Shown: positions 11,501-26,500 of the stretch, piece by piece
Position numbering within the stretch: the first letter of the stretch is position 1
Layout of the letters: each line of letters opens with the position of its first letter
Assembly: GCA_020091685.1 (NCBI GenBank)
Contig: CM034607.1
Span: 34,229,268-34,293,267, forward strand
Source: Lutjanus erythropterus
Taxonomy: Eukaryota; Chordata; Actinopteri; Lutjaniformes; Lutjanidae
DNA: 64,000 bases
Direction of reading: 5' to 3'
Translations under genes and position numbers: made by a program
The notes under the pieces: model-generated
Seen by the model: the letters and a program-made list of their open reading frames with translations, nothing else
What the model was told of the DNA's origin: nothing
Databases searched by the model: none

Positions 11501-14275
11501 TCTCCCTCTGCAGAGACAATGGGTATCAGGCCGTCCTCGCTCAGACCTGACATCACTACGTTTCTGTCCTTTGTCTCATGTGATACGACTGGCGCACAGG
11601 AAGAGAGAAGGGACACACAAATCTGATGATGACAGGCAGCTGAATGACGCAGAAATAACTTACAATACTTAACAAAAGCGCTGCAGAAAATACGATTTTC
11701 TTTTTTTTAAATTCGGACGTCAGCAGCATTAATTCAGCTTGATTCATTGATTCAGTTGAGGTTTAGCTTGTCTTTTTCAGTCACAATCCACTGGGTTTAA
11801 TCTCCCCTGTACGACTTTTGGGTTTAACGTATTGTGCTTCTTACGTGCCACCTTTCCCCACAGTTTGTGGTTCGATCATTTGTATTCTGAGTGTAAGCGA
11901 GGCGAAGCGTGTGACTCACTCTTGAAGGCCGGGTACATGGGAACGATGTTGGTGATGAGCGAAGCGTCATATCTGGACTCTGAGGACGTCGCCAGCTCTG
12001 TCAACAAAATCACACAAACACAGACTCTTATTATTACATGTGTTGAGAAAAGATGAACAGAGAAAGAAAAGTGTTAGTCATGAAAACATGTCAGAGGGGT
12101 GGTGAGAGAAAGTCAAAGCTGTATTTTTGTTTGGTTGACCACTGCATAATCAACATAGTGACATCTGAATCACCATGACAGTTTCACAATATCTGGTTCT
12201 AACCTGTAAATCTTTCATAAAATGCATCACTCTTTTGTTGTGTTGCTCTCTATACTGTTACAGTAATTACTTTTACATATAAATGAACGTCCACATCAAT
12301 GAATGACGGCAGTGTTTGTGTAATTACTCTTACTACCAGAAGGTGGAGACAAAGGTTAGACACTGCAGGTTTTATACAATGATACATCCTGCTTAGTAGG
12401 TTCAAAAACCCATCACATTTTAATATAACCACCTGTTATTACTTCATAACTGCCGTACAGCCCTGGTTTCATGAGAAATCTGAACATATATTATAAAAAA
12501 AACTAAAATGTTTTTGTCTGATACAGTAGATCACTGATTATTAACAGTTAAGGCAGCAAAATTAACCCAAACTCCATCCAAACCTTTGCTAAAATAACTT
12601 CACTTTAAAGCAAAGACAGAATATAATCTGATATTAGTGCTGTGTCACCATGGCAACGATGACACAGGGTCCGGATTCAAGTCGTGTTGGACTCGTCCTC
12701 ATTTTGCCCAAAGATCAGTCTATTGCAGGTTAGACCGTTTCTCAAAGATAAATCCTGACTATCTATAAGCCGAAAAACTTACCTTAACTACCTTAACCTC
12801 AGGCTGACTCAGACTCAGGATCCATGTTACCGTGGTAACAATCAGTGCCACCAACTGATCAGTAGCAGCCAACAATAAAAAATAGGAAAACATGGCTGAT
12901 AATTTGCAGTTTGCTCACACTGTTTACAGGTTTACCTGGAGGGAAGAGGAAGCCGTAGGTGAGGTGGTTGTTTTGGCTGTAGATGGTGCAGCTCTGACTG
13001 TGATCAGCTGACACTCTGGGGTCGGCCCGGACACACGGGGGGGACACCTCCGGGACGGGAGTCATGTCCTCCTGAGACACAAAGACACCATTTTCATACA
13101 GAGTCTAATGTGACGGAGCTCAGACAATCTGCCGCTGTCCTCGTTAATCCTTCCTGCGTGAGGAGGTTGGATTAAGATGTCAGGTGAAAATCAAAAAACA
13201 GGGATGATGTGGATGAAAGAGAGGGAATAAAATTATACAGGAGAACACATGAAAGTAAAATTTAAAATAAATTTAAATGAGCTGCAACAGCAAACAAAAA
13301 CAAAATGTGTTTCTGGTGCCGTGTTCACACACATGCTTGCTGTGTTTGTGTGCAGGTGTTGACGTACGATGGTGTGTGTTTGTGTGTTTGTGTGTGTGTC
13401 TCATGTGTGAGCAGCTGCACCTCGTAAACCTGCAGCGTGTTCAGTAAACATCTGGGAAACGTGCGTTTAGCGTCAGACAGATGCAGTCTGTGTGTTTACT
13501 GCCGTGTGTCGGACATGTTTGCGTTTATGTTTGCATGTTTGCGGGGCTCCATCGTGTTCGGCCACGACACAAACATGACATCACCTGCTATAAACAGCTG
13601 TTGTGTGTTTTGTGTGTAATGAACATGGCCTGTGTCAGAAACACCCAGCTGGACCACATGAAGGACGGGGAGTCAGGAGCTGATGGAGTTCAGGGAAAGT
13701 CTGAAAACTGTCTGATGTTGTTGAAGCCAGCAGGAGAGAGTCTGCTGCACACTGTACATTCTGCATTTCATCTCTGTTCTTCAGAAATTTCTGGGCTCAC
13801 AGAGCAGCGTGCAAGAAGTTAAAATTACATTCCTCTGCTTATATTTGCAATGTATTTTACTTTATTTCAGTTCACTATTAAAAAAATCTGTTTTGGACAG
13901 AATTTCTCGTAGTAAGATTTTATTTTTATAGCGTCTGTTACAAAGCGCCGCACAGGATACAGATACAGAAAAACAATCAGCATACATCACAGATAGAAAC
14001 TGCACGTTCCCAGAACGTCCCTGCTGGTGTCAAGGACATCAGAACGTTCCTGGACTCTCATGATGTGGAATTCTTTGAATGTCAGAGGAACGTTATTCGT
14101 TCTACTTTCAGGGAACATTGGAACATGCTGAGAACCGTTCCAGATAGAAACTGTACATTCTAAGAACGTCCCTGCTGGTGTAAAGGACGCTGACATGTAA
14201 CGTTCCCAGAACATTCCCAGATGGTTACGATACGGAGTTGAGGGAAGGGGAAGGTTATTTGGTGGACTTTTACGG

Positions 14276-14324
<49 letters not shown>

Positions 14325-14471
14325 ACCTGTCGTGGCAGTGTGTATGCTGTCCACAGAGGCATGGCCAGCTCTTTGCTGTACCCACTGATGAACTCCACAT
14401 GATGAAGCAAACTGTACTGAGTGTCAAACATCACAGCTGGACGACCGAACGGGAGGTGGGTACTGTCTGCG

Positions 14472-14510
<39 letters not shown>

Positions 14511-17500
14511 GAAACAAATTTACTGCTGACAATTTTATTTTAACTTCATCCTGTTTTTTCATACTTTCTTTAGATTTGAATGTACTCTGGGTAGCTCTTT
14601 ATTTTAATAAAGTGTCGATCTTGACTGAATATATATTTATATTATATATATTTTGTTACAAAAACATAATAAACAAATAATGTTTCCAAGATGTCCCCTG
14701 TTGAGGGAGACTCAGCACTGAATTACAGTGATGTGTGCTGGATAATTATGGTTTAAAAATACCTGACAAAAAGATTTTCACATCTATTTCAGTGGATGCT
14801 TGCTGATTCGTTTGGAGTGTGGAATAATATGGACAAGCTGCTGCACACTTACAGCCCTTCTGGACAGTAATTTCTCTTTAAAAAGAGGCTGAAGTGAAGG
14901 AGAAACCTACTGTAAGTGTAGATTCCATCTGGTGCAGGACTGAAGGCTTCAACGACCTCCTCCACTTTGTTCTGTAACACAAAAACACACATGACGAGAT
15001 GCTTTTCTGCCCCTAATGGATGAACGATGCAGCTTAGTCAGTTTTGCTCCATGTCAGAAATGCTGTCCTCCTCTGACCTCGTCGTCGCAGCTGCAGCCCA
15101 GGTAGTGGGTCACCTTGGCGTCGGGCTCGGACGCCGGTGACGGCGCTGTCACCTCCTCCGGCATGGTGGGGTGGTACTGCGGCTCTTTCAGCATATCGTT
15201 CAAGCTGCCGTAAGTCCCGTTGTTCGGGGCCGGCTTCAACCCTAACAAGTCTGAGACAGGAAGAGAAGCAAAGAGACAGAGACAGGAGAGTCTGACTGTT
15301 TATTTAAAAAAATCATGTGTGTCTGAACACGTACACTCAAACAGGTTGTTTTACAGTTTGTCATGCAGATACAAAAAAGCTCTCTATAGCTCTTTTAACA
15401 CATTACACATGAAAATATGGTCTGTTTAATTACTAACCAATAAAATATAGTTTTTTTCTTATATTAAAGGGATAGATTCCATGAGGTACTTATCGAGTCA
15501 ATGTTTTATACCACCTTGAAAGCTAAGGTTCACCAGCAAAACATGTTTCAGACATGTATTCATTTCCGTGTACACAATATTTCGAATATTTTCACCACCA
15601 GACTGCCTTCACCAACAGGAAATTGCTGTCATGTAAGTCAAACCCCGTGCTCGCCAAACTAACCAAACTCCATTAGTGAAATCAGTAATTTTACCTCACA
15701 GAACACTGGAGATGCTGGTCTGCAGCTGCCATCATTGGTTAGTTTGTCCGTGCTACTGTGTGACTACGGTGAAGCCGAACAAACCTTTAACAACACCAAA
15801 GCAATACAATAAAATACACAAACTAACAAATCGAGGCAGAGGCAGACCAGCAACTCTCATGTTCTGTGAGGTAAAATGATTGTTTTAGTCAGTGGAGTCT
15901 GGTTGAGCTTAAGTGAGCTTCTGAAACTGCAGTTTCCTGTCAGAAAAGTCTGTCTGACAGAAAGGTAAAGTGATGAAAACATTCTAAATATAGGGTACGC
16001 TTAAACTGATATTGATTTTCTTATGTAATAAAGTAAGTTTTGCTCAGCTTCCTACACCTGTACTCCAACCTGAGGGTGTGTCGACCACCATCTACTCTAA
16101 ACTGACTATGGATAATACCTCATTCAACCACTCTTCAAATAATCCAAATCATCCCTTTAAAGACAAATAAAAATATTCTCACCACACATGACGTTGTATA
16201 ATTCTATATTTTCAAATTCTGGAACTCTTTTCTGGAACTTGAAGCTCGGTCCATGACCCATGAATATGGTCTGCATGCAGAAAATAAGACGCATTAAACA
16301 CAGACAATTACAGCTCTCTTCTAAAATCAATGAATAGCATCTGAATCACACCTACAGCTCTTAAAAAGTAGCTGAACAAAGTGGTTGCTACATGCAGATT
16401 GTATGTGATGTGTCAGAAGCAGTTAATTATGGTGTGATGATTATTAAAGTTAAATGTGTCTGTCTGTAATTTTTCTCAGGTTTAAACCTTCAGCAAGAAA
16501 GCTTCACAAAAAATGTTATCAGTTGGACTGGGTTAAAAGAAATTTGTATATTTTGGGGGTGAAGTTGGAGAATTCAATCTGAGAGTTTATCTTAAAGAGG
16601 CTCCTTTATCAGGCATCAGGTGCAATAACAGCATACATTAAAATATATATTATAATAAATAATAATAAATACAATATATCACATCACAGTCTGCATACAG
16701 GAGAAAAAAAAGAGGATAGAGATAAAATTAAAGAAAATTGTCATTTTTTTCAAATCCACAGTACCCTCATGCTGGTTATCTTGTTGTCAAAGCCGTGGTC
16801 ACCAAAGAAACCACAACGAGTCCTCAATTTCTCCGGCATTTTCCTGAAGCAAATACGAATAAATAATGTTTTTCAACAATCAAATGTTTCTGCACCCTTT
16901 AATAAAAAATAATTAAAAAGAAAGAAAACTTGAGAAAATGTGAGAACATATTGCAAAAGTGTGAAAAAAGTTTTGGAAAAAAACTCCCAAATCACTGAAA
17001 GCTTCCATGTCTGAAATATGACGTTTTCAGGTTTTTTATTTTTTAATGACAGTTTTTACTTTATTCCAATATGTCAGCAAGTTTCTATTTACCTCGAAGA
17101 GGAGCCAAAATCCTTCAACTCAACTCAAAACATGAACATTACTAGACATGCCTGACGTTAGAAAAATGATCAGAGGGCTCTTAAAATATGTCTGTTTGTA
17201 CAATTAGAGAACAAAATGCCACTTCGGTTTTTAATTTCACTAAGAAGAAGATCAAATAAATTTGGTTTAATCACATTTCTTAACAGGAAACAAAGAAGTC
17301 TATATTGGTTACTGTTCACTGTTTTTGTAAAGTCAATAAAACGTTGTCTTCTCTCATGAATTTAAAGTAAATTGTATCACTTCTTTATGCTAATTGAACT
17401 AATTTCTCAGGATTGATAAGATGATATCATCTTCAGCAGAACTGAATCAGTGAGTCACGGGTTACCTGGCGATGTGCCACTTCCTCTCCATCAGCAGGTG

Positions 17501-20500
17501 GACGTCCTCAATCCTGCGGTTGTTGGCGTAGTGAAGCCTCTTGGGTAAATGCTGCTTCAGGTACGGCTTGAAGTGCTGCGTCGCCATTTTACACTGAAAC
17601 AACAAACGCGAACGTGAACGACCGACGTCTGTTTCTCTCAGACGGACACAGGAAATACAGGACAGTTTGATCGATCACAGGAACAACAGTTTGTTTGTGG
17701 TTTCGTTGTCGTACTCACTGTGAGGTTTGCAACCACAACTTTTGGGTCATCTGGAGGAAACGAAAATATAATGTCAAATGAAACCTGTTGTATCATTTTT
17801 GTTTTCTTTTTGTTAAAACCAGTGTGTCTCTCTCTCACTCTCTCACTCTCTCTCTCCCTCTCGCTCTCTCGTCTTACATGTGGTGGATTTGGGGTCGCGG
17901 GGTCGTATTCTGCCCAGCGAGCCAGGGATCAGCATGATCTCGTCGATGTTGAGCGGGTAGTTGCTGAGAAACTCTGTCCGATCACAGTGGGCCTCCTCCA
18001 TACCTGAGAGACACGAGAGACACCTAAGGGTTCTGTTACTGTTATTAAAGGGTCAGTTCACTTAAAAGTAACACGTTATATTAAAAATAAACACATTTAT
18101 TCACCTTCCTCTCTGTTCATATTCACACATCTGTCTCTGCTGCTGAAAAAAACACTTTGTGCTCCTCAAAAGACTGAACAAATTAAAGAGTAATTCAGAT
18201 ATTTTTACACCTGGGCCCTGTTGTTACTTTTTTAGGTCTAACTGACTAAAAGTTGCAAAAACTTTTAACATGTTGGTTTGGTTAAAACCTGTCTGGCATT
18301 GTGCATGGTGATGTGAGGCTTGCATGCAGCTGATTGTCCATTAAAATGTGCAGTTCATGTGCTAATGTTGCTTCCAGAGGTGATTATTTTTACATGCTAT
18401 GTACTTCAGCCACAGAGGTTCACATTTCTTTTTAAATGCTGAACCTTAATAGCAAAATGCTTCAGCTGGCTGCACATTTCCATCTTTTCTAGTTCACTTT
18501 ATTTTGTCCCCTTTTTACCTTTTATTTTCTTCTGTTTATACTTGCTTGTGTGTCTTGAGATAGTTTGTGGTAAATGTTTAGTTTTTTTTTAGTCTGTGCA
18601 GATTGCTGGTTCTGTATATTTTTTCTGCGCGTCTCCTGCAGACCAACTACTGTCCTGTCTAGTTGTTGCAGATTGTGCATTTTCATTGTGCAAATTAAAT
18701 AAACTGAACCACTCTAGAATTTGTAGGAAAAAAAGCATGAGTTGAAAATATTTAGTGAAAATGTGAAGTTTTTCTCAGGGCTTTGCAGAGTGTGTGAGGA
18801 GGACCGTGAAGAGCAGAGGGACGGAGCTGCGGCTCGCCCACAGACAGCTGCTCCTCAGTTACAAGGTTCCAAGAGAGCTGAGCCGAAACTAAACGGTCAC
18901 ATGGAAACACTGCAGAGCACTGATTGGCTGTGCATCACAAACCCAACATTTTTAAATAGTTACCCTCTATAGCAACCACAGTTAGTGCCATACTTTTAGA
19001 TGGATTTTGTGCAGCTGTTAGTGTGGCTTTTCTCTGTAAGTCACCTGTGTACTCACCTACAAATAAGGTTGAACTGAAGATAGGAAATATAACTAAACAA
19101 AACGTCCAGAGGATTATCTGGTGGTCTCACCATGGTCTCCTACGATGATGACGTTGACGCAGCGATGCAGGTTCATCTGCTTCAGACCGTTCATCAGCTG
19201 ACCGATGATGTTATCGATCTCCCTCAGAGGGTTATCCAGCTACAGGCATGAGAAACAGGATAAGAAATAAATGAAAATTTGATGATGAAATGAAGCACGA
19301 CTCCCGCCTCAAACGACACCCTCAGACCTCACATACTCACCTCACTGCTCAGCGGCCCCAGTCGATGTCCGAAGGTGTCGGGCTGCTCTGAGTGGACGGC
19401 ATAAACATACGGCCTGAGGAGACACAACACACACAGTTTAATCAGGATATGTGTTTTAACAAATCCAACAGTTTAGCTCTCCATTGTTCACTCCACGCTA
19501 ACATTAATCAGATGAGATCTTTCAGCTTATCTTACTGTAGAGAAAAGGTTACATCTGTTGTTGCTGAATGTATTCACTGTTTAACCTTTTTGTAAACCCC
19601 AGGAAGATTAATTGGTCAGCCTCGGTTGTCTTTAATGTGCTTTATAAATAAGACTTGACTTAATAAACCTTAAAAATCAGTCAGGTGTGAAATCATTTTG
19701 ATGTCATCATGATGAGCAAACAAGGTAAGACTTGTGACTGAGCCTGTTGTTTCTGGTACTGAGCATCTCAAAGAACTGAGAAACCTGAAAACGTCTTAAA
19801 GTCGCTGCCTCGCTGCACTAAAACAACACTTATCAGCTCGTGACCCCTTCACTGACCCTGTATCTGCTCCGCACTAAAAACAGCCTTTATCTTCAAGACT
19901 TCACGAGACACTCACCAACCCACTGACTAAATATAAAACACACAGCACTTCTTTTATAAACCTGTGCAAGAGTGACACAAAAATCTGAGATCTTTGATTT
20001 ATGATGGAAGTTTTATTTCAAACTGTGTCTGCGTGTGTATTACCTCATCAACAATTAGAGAAAAGTGCACATGTTTTCAGTAAAAGTTGCATAAGATCAC
20101 AACTTGTTCATGCAGCTGCAAACACATCAGCACTCCACTGTCTCTTATCCTTACAAGCACAAGCAGTCGAGGGAAAAACAAGACCCTGACAGTTAAATAT
20201 GTACTGACATGGTACATCTGGGGAAAATTACATCAAGAAAACTTCTGTCAAGACTTTATTATCACACATCATCTGTTATAATATACTTCATCTTTATTTC
20301 ATTCAGTTGTCTCTCCTGTTCTGCGGTAACCAAGAGGAATAGTGGTCAACTGTGCAGTGCTGTAACTAATAACATTAATAATGGCTGCATTCAAGTCAGG
20401 TGGCCCAGTTCCAGGTTCCTGGTGTTGTGAATATTGTGTTGGCTCGCTGCCGCAGCTTATTGAGATGCTTCACTGAACCTGAGCCAACATTAATGTTATT

Positions 20501-23500
20501 AGTTCCACCTGTGCTTTTTCTACTACTGCAAGTCAAAGTTTCTGCCATGAGAATGACCCACGTTCACAAGAACCCAGTGAAAAAAGATCATAGAAGAAGA
20601 CATACTGTACCTCTCGTTATCAGGCAGATGCAGCCAGCGCAGGATGGTCAAAATCCTCCTCTCCAGAGGAATCACCCTGGAAACAAAACAGAGACAGACA
20701 GACAGAGTGGATTCACTGCATGATTCAAGGGGAAAAAGTGGGTGGTGATCTGTCTATAATGACATCTGCGTGCAACAAGTCCTCTGGAAAATCATTTAGA
20801 CCAAAGAATACCAGCCTCAGTCACCGTCAGTAAGAAAAAGGTCGGATGTTTTACTAACTTTTTTTTTTTGTGAATCAAACAATTTTTGCTCAGTGCTTCA
20901 ACAAGCCGGTGTTTCAGCCGCTTTGAGTCTTCAATGTCCTCTGTTGTGACTGACAGTGTACTGTGGGACTATTGTCCCTTCGTGTCTGTGTGTCATTGTC
21001 AGTCAGTCTCAGGATGTGACGAGCGCTCAGCCTCTCTCGCCATCGTGATCATTATGTCATCGATATTCAGATGTTTTCTGAAACTAATTCGTCTGTGCTG
21101 TCAAATAAAAATCTGAATCTGGCATCTGAACTCTAAATGGGAATATCATCCACTTTAAACAATGAATTTTACATATTTTGAGGGACAATCGCTTTTTAAA
21201 TGCCAATAATCAGCCACATTGTGTGATTTAAAGAACTCTTCTACTTTTTGACATTCAGATTTCACAAAACAGACAGACAGCAGATGCATAAGTGGACTGA
21301 AAACTGCAACATGCACACTGAGATTTCAGGTTTCATGAGATTTTGTGACACCGTTGTTAATAATCACCAATAACACAAGCGAGCAGGGTCTAAGATGACA
21401 GCTGCATCGGTCGCACATTTGAACTAATCAAAATTAAAACCAAAGAGCACTGTATGATTCATAAATAATGTAGTACTACATATTTATCCATACCTTCTAA
21501 ACCCCCCTTTATGCTCTTGACTCTGTCTTTAAGATTTTGTAAGTTACCAGTACGGTGGTGCGTTCAGTGTCTGAAGCTATTGAAAAATATTCCAGTACTA
21601 ACTTAAGTACCAAGGCCAGAAGAAAGTCCCTGCTTTCACTCCTTGTTCCTCAGCTGTGATCCAGATCTGTAAAACACATACAAAATTAATAAAATTAATA
21701 AAATTCAGCTTTTCATAACCCTTTTTTACACTGAATCAAGTGACAAGCATGACATGTAACACAACAGGTGTCTAATTTTCATACCTTTCATACAGAATGG
21801 TGAGGCAGAATAACATCACAACATCGTCGCCTTAAACAGGCATTATAAAAGGGGCTATAGGATGGGATATGAAGCCAGACTGTGAGCTTTGTGACTAAAA
21901 GTTTTAGTCGTGGCTAAAATCACCCGAACAGTGACATGTAGTAACCAGTGGAAGTAGAGTTTCTTTCACTTTGGTTTATAGCCTGTCAGTCTGAAATGAC
22001 TCCGGTCCAAACTCAAGCTGGTACGCAGAGTTTACTCACAGGCTGTCCGCCCCACCAGCGGTGGTTCAGTTTCTCTCTGGTCCGCAGGCTGAAGGTGGCG
22101 TTAAACACGGGGTCGTGCATGGTGTTTCCCACAATTCCGTGCGACTCTGGATACAGACCCTGCAGAGAAAGCAATGTCACTGAATCAGACCTGCAGCAGC
22201 GTCACAACATGAACAGACTGTAAGACCTTCTGAAACGTGTATTGACTCAGCCTGACACAGGAGTGCATATTAACAGTCCTGCTTTACTGTCTCTTCTGGT
22301 GTAACATGTTAAAGACATGAACCATCATTAACCAGGTCACTTACTGTGGCGAGGGTGTATAAATTTGGGAAGGTCTTTGATGGGTAGACGGGCCGCATGT
22401 AGGGTGCTGACGTCCCACACGCTCCTAAAACAGAACAAAAACACAACTTTTTCAACTCAAAAAAACACTAAAACAAGCAAAACCTGCAATTAGATGATTA
22501 TTTGCAATACAAGAGCTGTTCTAATATTCACACAGCTGGATCAGACAGATCAGAACTTTTAAAATCACAAAAACTGCATTTATTAAGTTAAAGTAAAGAC
22601 GTACTGAGTTTGTGTATGTTGGGGGTGACAGATTTGCCCTTCTTCAGGTAGGAGGCTCTGAACCCGTCGACAGACAGCATGATGAGGGGAGGACGGATGA
22701 AGCTGAACACAACACAGAGGAAAAAACGAAATTCACAAACTTTTCAGTCAAACGAAGGAAGGATAAATTATGAAAACAGCTTTGATCAGCCATTATCATA
22801 AGAAAACATTTTTGATTGCTGCAGTTATGTCACCAGTTCAATTAAAGCCTATTATAATGACAAAATCAGCAACAACACTGAGGCCATGCAGCTTTTCTGT
22901 GAGACTTGCAGGCCTGTCCCTCTGTGCACACTTTATCAACAAATTTATGGCATTTTCTTGTTATAAATTATCTTGTTATCACGATAAAACAAGCTTTTTT
23001 TTATCTTGAAATGACAAAAATATTAACTTCTGATTTCGATATAACAGCATTAATAAAAAATTTGCACACACAGACGTCAGTTTGAGACTCACCCTGCAGG
23101 ACATTCAGCAGTCTTGATCTCCTCACAGTCTCCTTGCACCCATGAAGTCTCACCTCACAAGGAAACAACAGCACAGAGTTTTTACTTCCTTCCATATACA
23201 TTATATATGTATAATGTCCTATAGAGAGGAAGTATCTCCTGATAGGTACCTGTGCAGAGTGACTTGTAGTTGGAGCAGCAGTCTCCTCTCTCCAGACAGT
23301 CCTCTGAGCAGTGGCAAGCGTGTTCGTCATTTCTCTCCTCCCCACAGCGATCCAGAGTGCACTCAAAACCTCCCTCTGACACACAACATATAGATATATA
23401 CAGGATGCATCAGTATTAATATCTGAAACATCTGAAAAACACCACAGTCTGTGACGACTTTGATCTCCACGCACCGATCATCTGTTAGAAATTATCTGAT

Positions 23501-26500
23501 CACAAGCAAAAGCAGCCCTTTTAAAGGAAACACTAACAAGTAGCTCATGTTTGTAGAATCCATGAGCTACGATCATCAGATTGTTTTGTTTTGGAAAACT
23601 TTGCTTAATGTTTTCAAGATGAAACTGCGATTACACTCTGTTCAACAGGCCACGGGCTAAATTAGCATCAGATGAAATTTAGCAGTCTGGCTAAAAGCTA
23701 CAGCAGAAAACACTTATCATGTTGTCTTCATGCAACCTTCTTTGTACTGGAGCTACTGTAGTACTGTGTGTACTATTCTTAATAAATTTAGTAGTAAAAA
23801 TGCAACTCTGCTTAGTGTTACTGATATTATCAAGAGTAGCAGCATCAGTACATCAGTACATGAGTGCATAAATAAACTTTCTTGACCATTTTTACTGCCA
23901 TTTCCTCATTATCTTATATTATCATGACAAGTGTTAAACACATGTAGGCAAATCTTAAATCTGCAGAATTTCATCCATAGTCATAGTTTTATTTATCTGG
24001 TGACCCAAATAAAATCTCCAGTGATCCACCTGTAGGTCACAAGCCACTCTTTGGGTATGACTGCACCAGAGGACCAAGTATGTATGAATCCGCTGCTGAA
24101 AGTAGAGCAACAAAGGCACTATTCTCCATCAGTGCTCAAAGTGAGCCCGTACTCACTGGTACACAGTAGTAGCACTCCTACATTTTACTCTTTGGTGTGC
24201 TGTGAATTTTTCTTGCAGACTCGTACTTCTCACAAACAGCCAGTGCTCTTTTTTTGTCCTTTTCATACAAAGTTCTCTGGGTGATTTAATAATAACCCTA
24301 CATAAACTGTTATTATGTGACCCTCACTGGTTCCCATCCTCTACTTTATCTAATTTCTACATCTGCATATGAATGCAGGATCTGAAGACAAATTTTAAAA
24401 TAGGAAGTTCTGGACAAGCAAGCTTTGATTGAATGCAGGTAAACAGTCTGTGTGAAGAGCAAAAGAGGCAGAGAGCACTTTCCAAAATACAGTATCAGAA
24501 ACCTTCAGCTAATGTCTGATGACTGACTTTTATATTCGCTTTTCAATATTTTATCACATGCAGATATCTGTTTGTCCTCCATCACAGCTCAAGATGCTCA
24601 TCAGACTGTAACAATGATCAGAAGAGAGGAGGTTTTGGCCCAGATATTTGTTATTCTGAGATCCACTGGATATACTGGAAGCCCAGTAACACTGGCTGCA
24701 GAGACTAAATAGCCGATGGGTTCTGAGATTGGCTTTTCTTGTCAAATCCTGCCCAACAAGTATGAACTGCAGGAGCAGCAAGCTAACATTAAATAGTCTG
24801 AGCGACATAAAGAAGGTGGTGATGAGGAGGTAATTATTTTATGTGACACAGTAAAAATAGAGAGAAGAGAAAGAATCCAGGGATTTCTCCATCCCGGCCT
24901 GATGGCTTCATTGCACAAAACACTAAAGCTTGTGCACAGAATCAGTTTTTTTTAGTAATGTTAAAGACATAACAAGATGAAAAACCACATAAAAGACGTA
25001 ACAAGTCAAAGAAGACATGATGAGAACAAAAACAACATTACAGATGTAACAAGATGAAAAACTAACAAGATGACAGACACGTAACAACGCTAAAAACTGC
25101 GTAAAGGAGGGATCAAGACAGGAGAGGGAGACTCGACCACGGAGAAAAGATGAGCGTCAGTCAGCTGAAACAAGACATAACAAGGTGAAAAAGAATATAA
25201 AAGACATAACAACAACAACACTAAAAACTAGGCAAAAGGTGTGAAAATACCGGAGGGGAGGACTCGACCACGGAGAAAAGGTGTCTTTTCCCTGAGCACT
25301 ACAACTAAAAGTCAGAGGTGTTTTGGGGTGAACTGTCCCTTTAAAATTACAGTGAAGTACTTAATAAAAAGAAACTATATATTTGTGAGGCTTTTTAAAG
25401 ATTTAAAACTTGTGTACGAGCCATTGGGCTCGAGTCTGAGAGTCACTAACAGGAGGTACGTCAGAAAGTATTGAGAGACGACTACCATACTGTTGGTTTT
25501 GATCTTTTCATGCTGACGAGAAAAATACGCTGCAGAATAATCTCAGCCTTGTCTTCGAAGATACAAGTAGGTACACACAGTACCCGCTTTCTCTCTGTCT
25601 ATTGATAATGTTAAACCACTGAACTGCAAAAACAACTAAATACACAAACTAGGTTCAAACCTAAAGCCAAACAGAAGGAATGAAATGGGATAAAAAGTTT
25701 GACAAAGTTTGACTGAATTGAAGTCATGGGGGAAAAGTGGCAGACTGGTTTTATTTAAGAGGTGCAGTCATTCTTGGTGGGAAAGCAAACAGGTATAAAA
25801 AATCCAGACGTCACAATTTTCCAAAAATCCTTTAAATCCTTCTTTGATCTGAACAAAAACTTAATCCCTGGCTTCTTGGCCAAAAGCCTGGTGCACCAAA
25901 GCCGTCTTTGTGATAACCTGCTAATCTATCAAACGGCCTCCCTGTCAGAGAATAACATGTTCCACAAGATAAAAACCAGGAGGAGTGTTTACGTCAGGGC
26001 GTCATCACACTGACCTGTTTTCAGGCAGTGCTCGTCGAAGTCGGAGCAGCAGCTGTAGTAGGTTTTACACAGATTGTCACACCTGCATCCTGGAGGTTTG
26101 GCCTCCTCCAGCTCAAAGCACCTCCCCTTGCAGGAGCCCGCTGAGCTGACCCACACTGAGTCGACTGGAGGGAGGAGAGGGCCACAGTGAGACACAACTG
26201 CTGCAAACACACTGCATTCATCTGCACAACTCAGACTCACACATAAACCAGATACAATACACCACTTTGTTCTTACTTGAAAAGAACTTTGATAACATCT
26301 TGAAAGGAGGATTCTGCAGGCAGCTTTGGTTTCTGTTCACTTCAATGCACAATGAACAAAACAAAGATTTAAATCTTTCTGTTTTATCAAGGTTTCCTTA
26401 GACCGGGCTGCCAAACAGTTATGTTTTCATTTAATGCATGAAACAACTTCACATGATCCTTTATTCCACATCCAGGTTTGCTTTTTGGTGGTCCTCTGGA

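Noticed and set aside
13987-14427. 146-codon minus-strand frame overlapping exon 20
   Set aside because: Composed of a His-Thr run from the microsatellite plus intron; it is out of frame with the ENPP2 exon it overlaps.
20677-21610. Optional polybasic ENPP2 alpha-isoform exon
   Set aside because: Searched by eye between exons 9 and 10; no in-phase exon with basic residues found.
23001-23474. 157-codon minus-strand frame over the SMB2 exon
   Set aside because: Wrong frame across exons 4-5; the true frame is the spliced SMB2 one.
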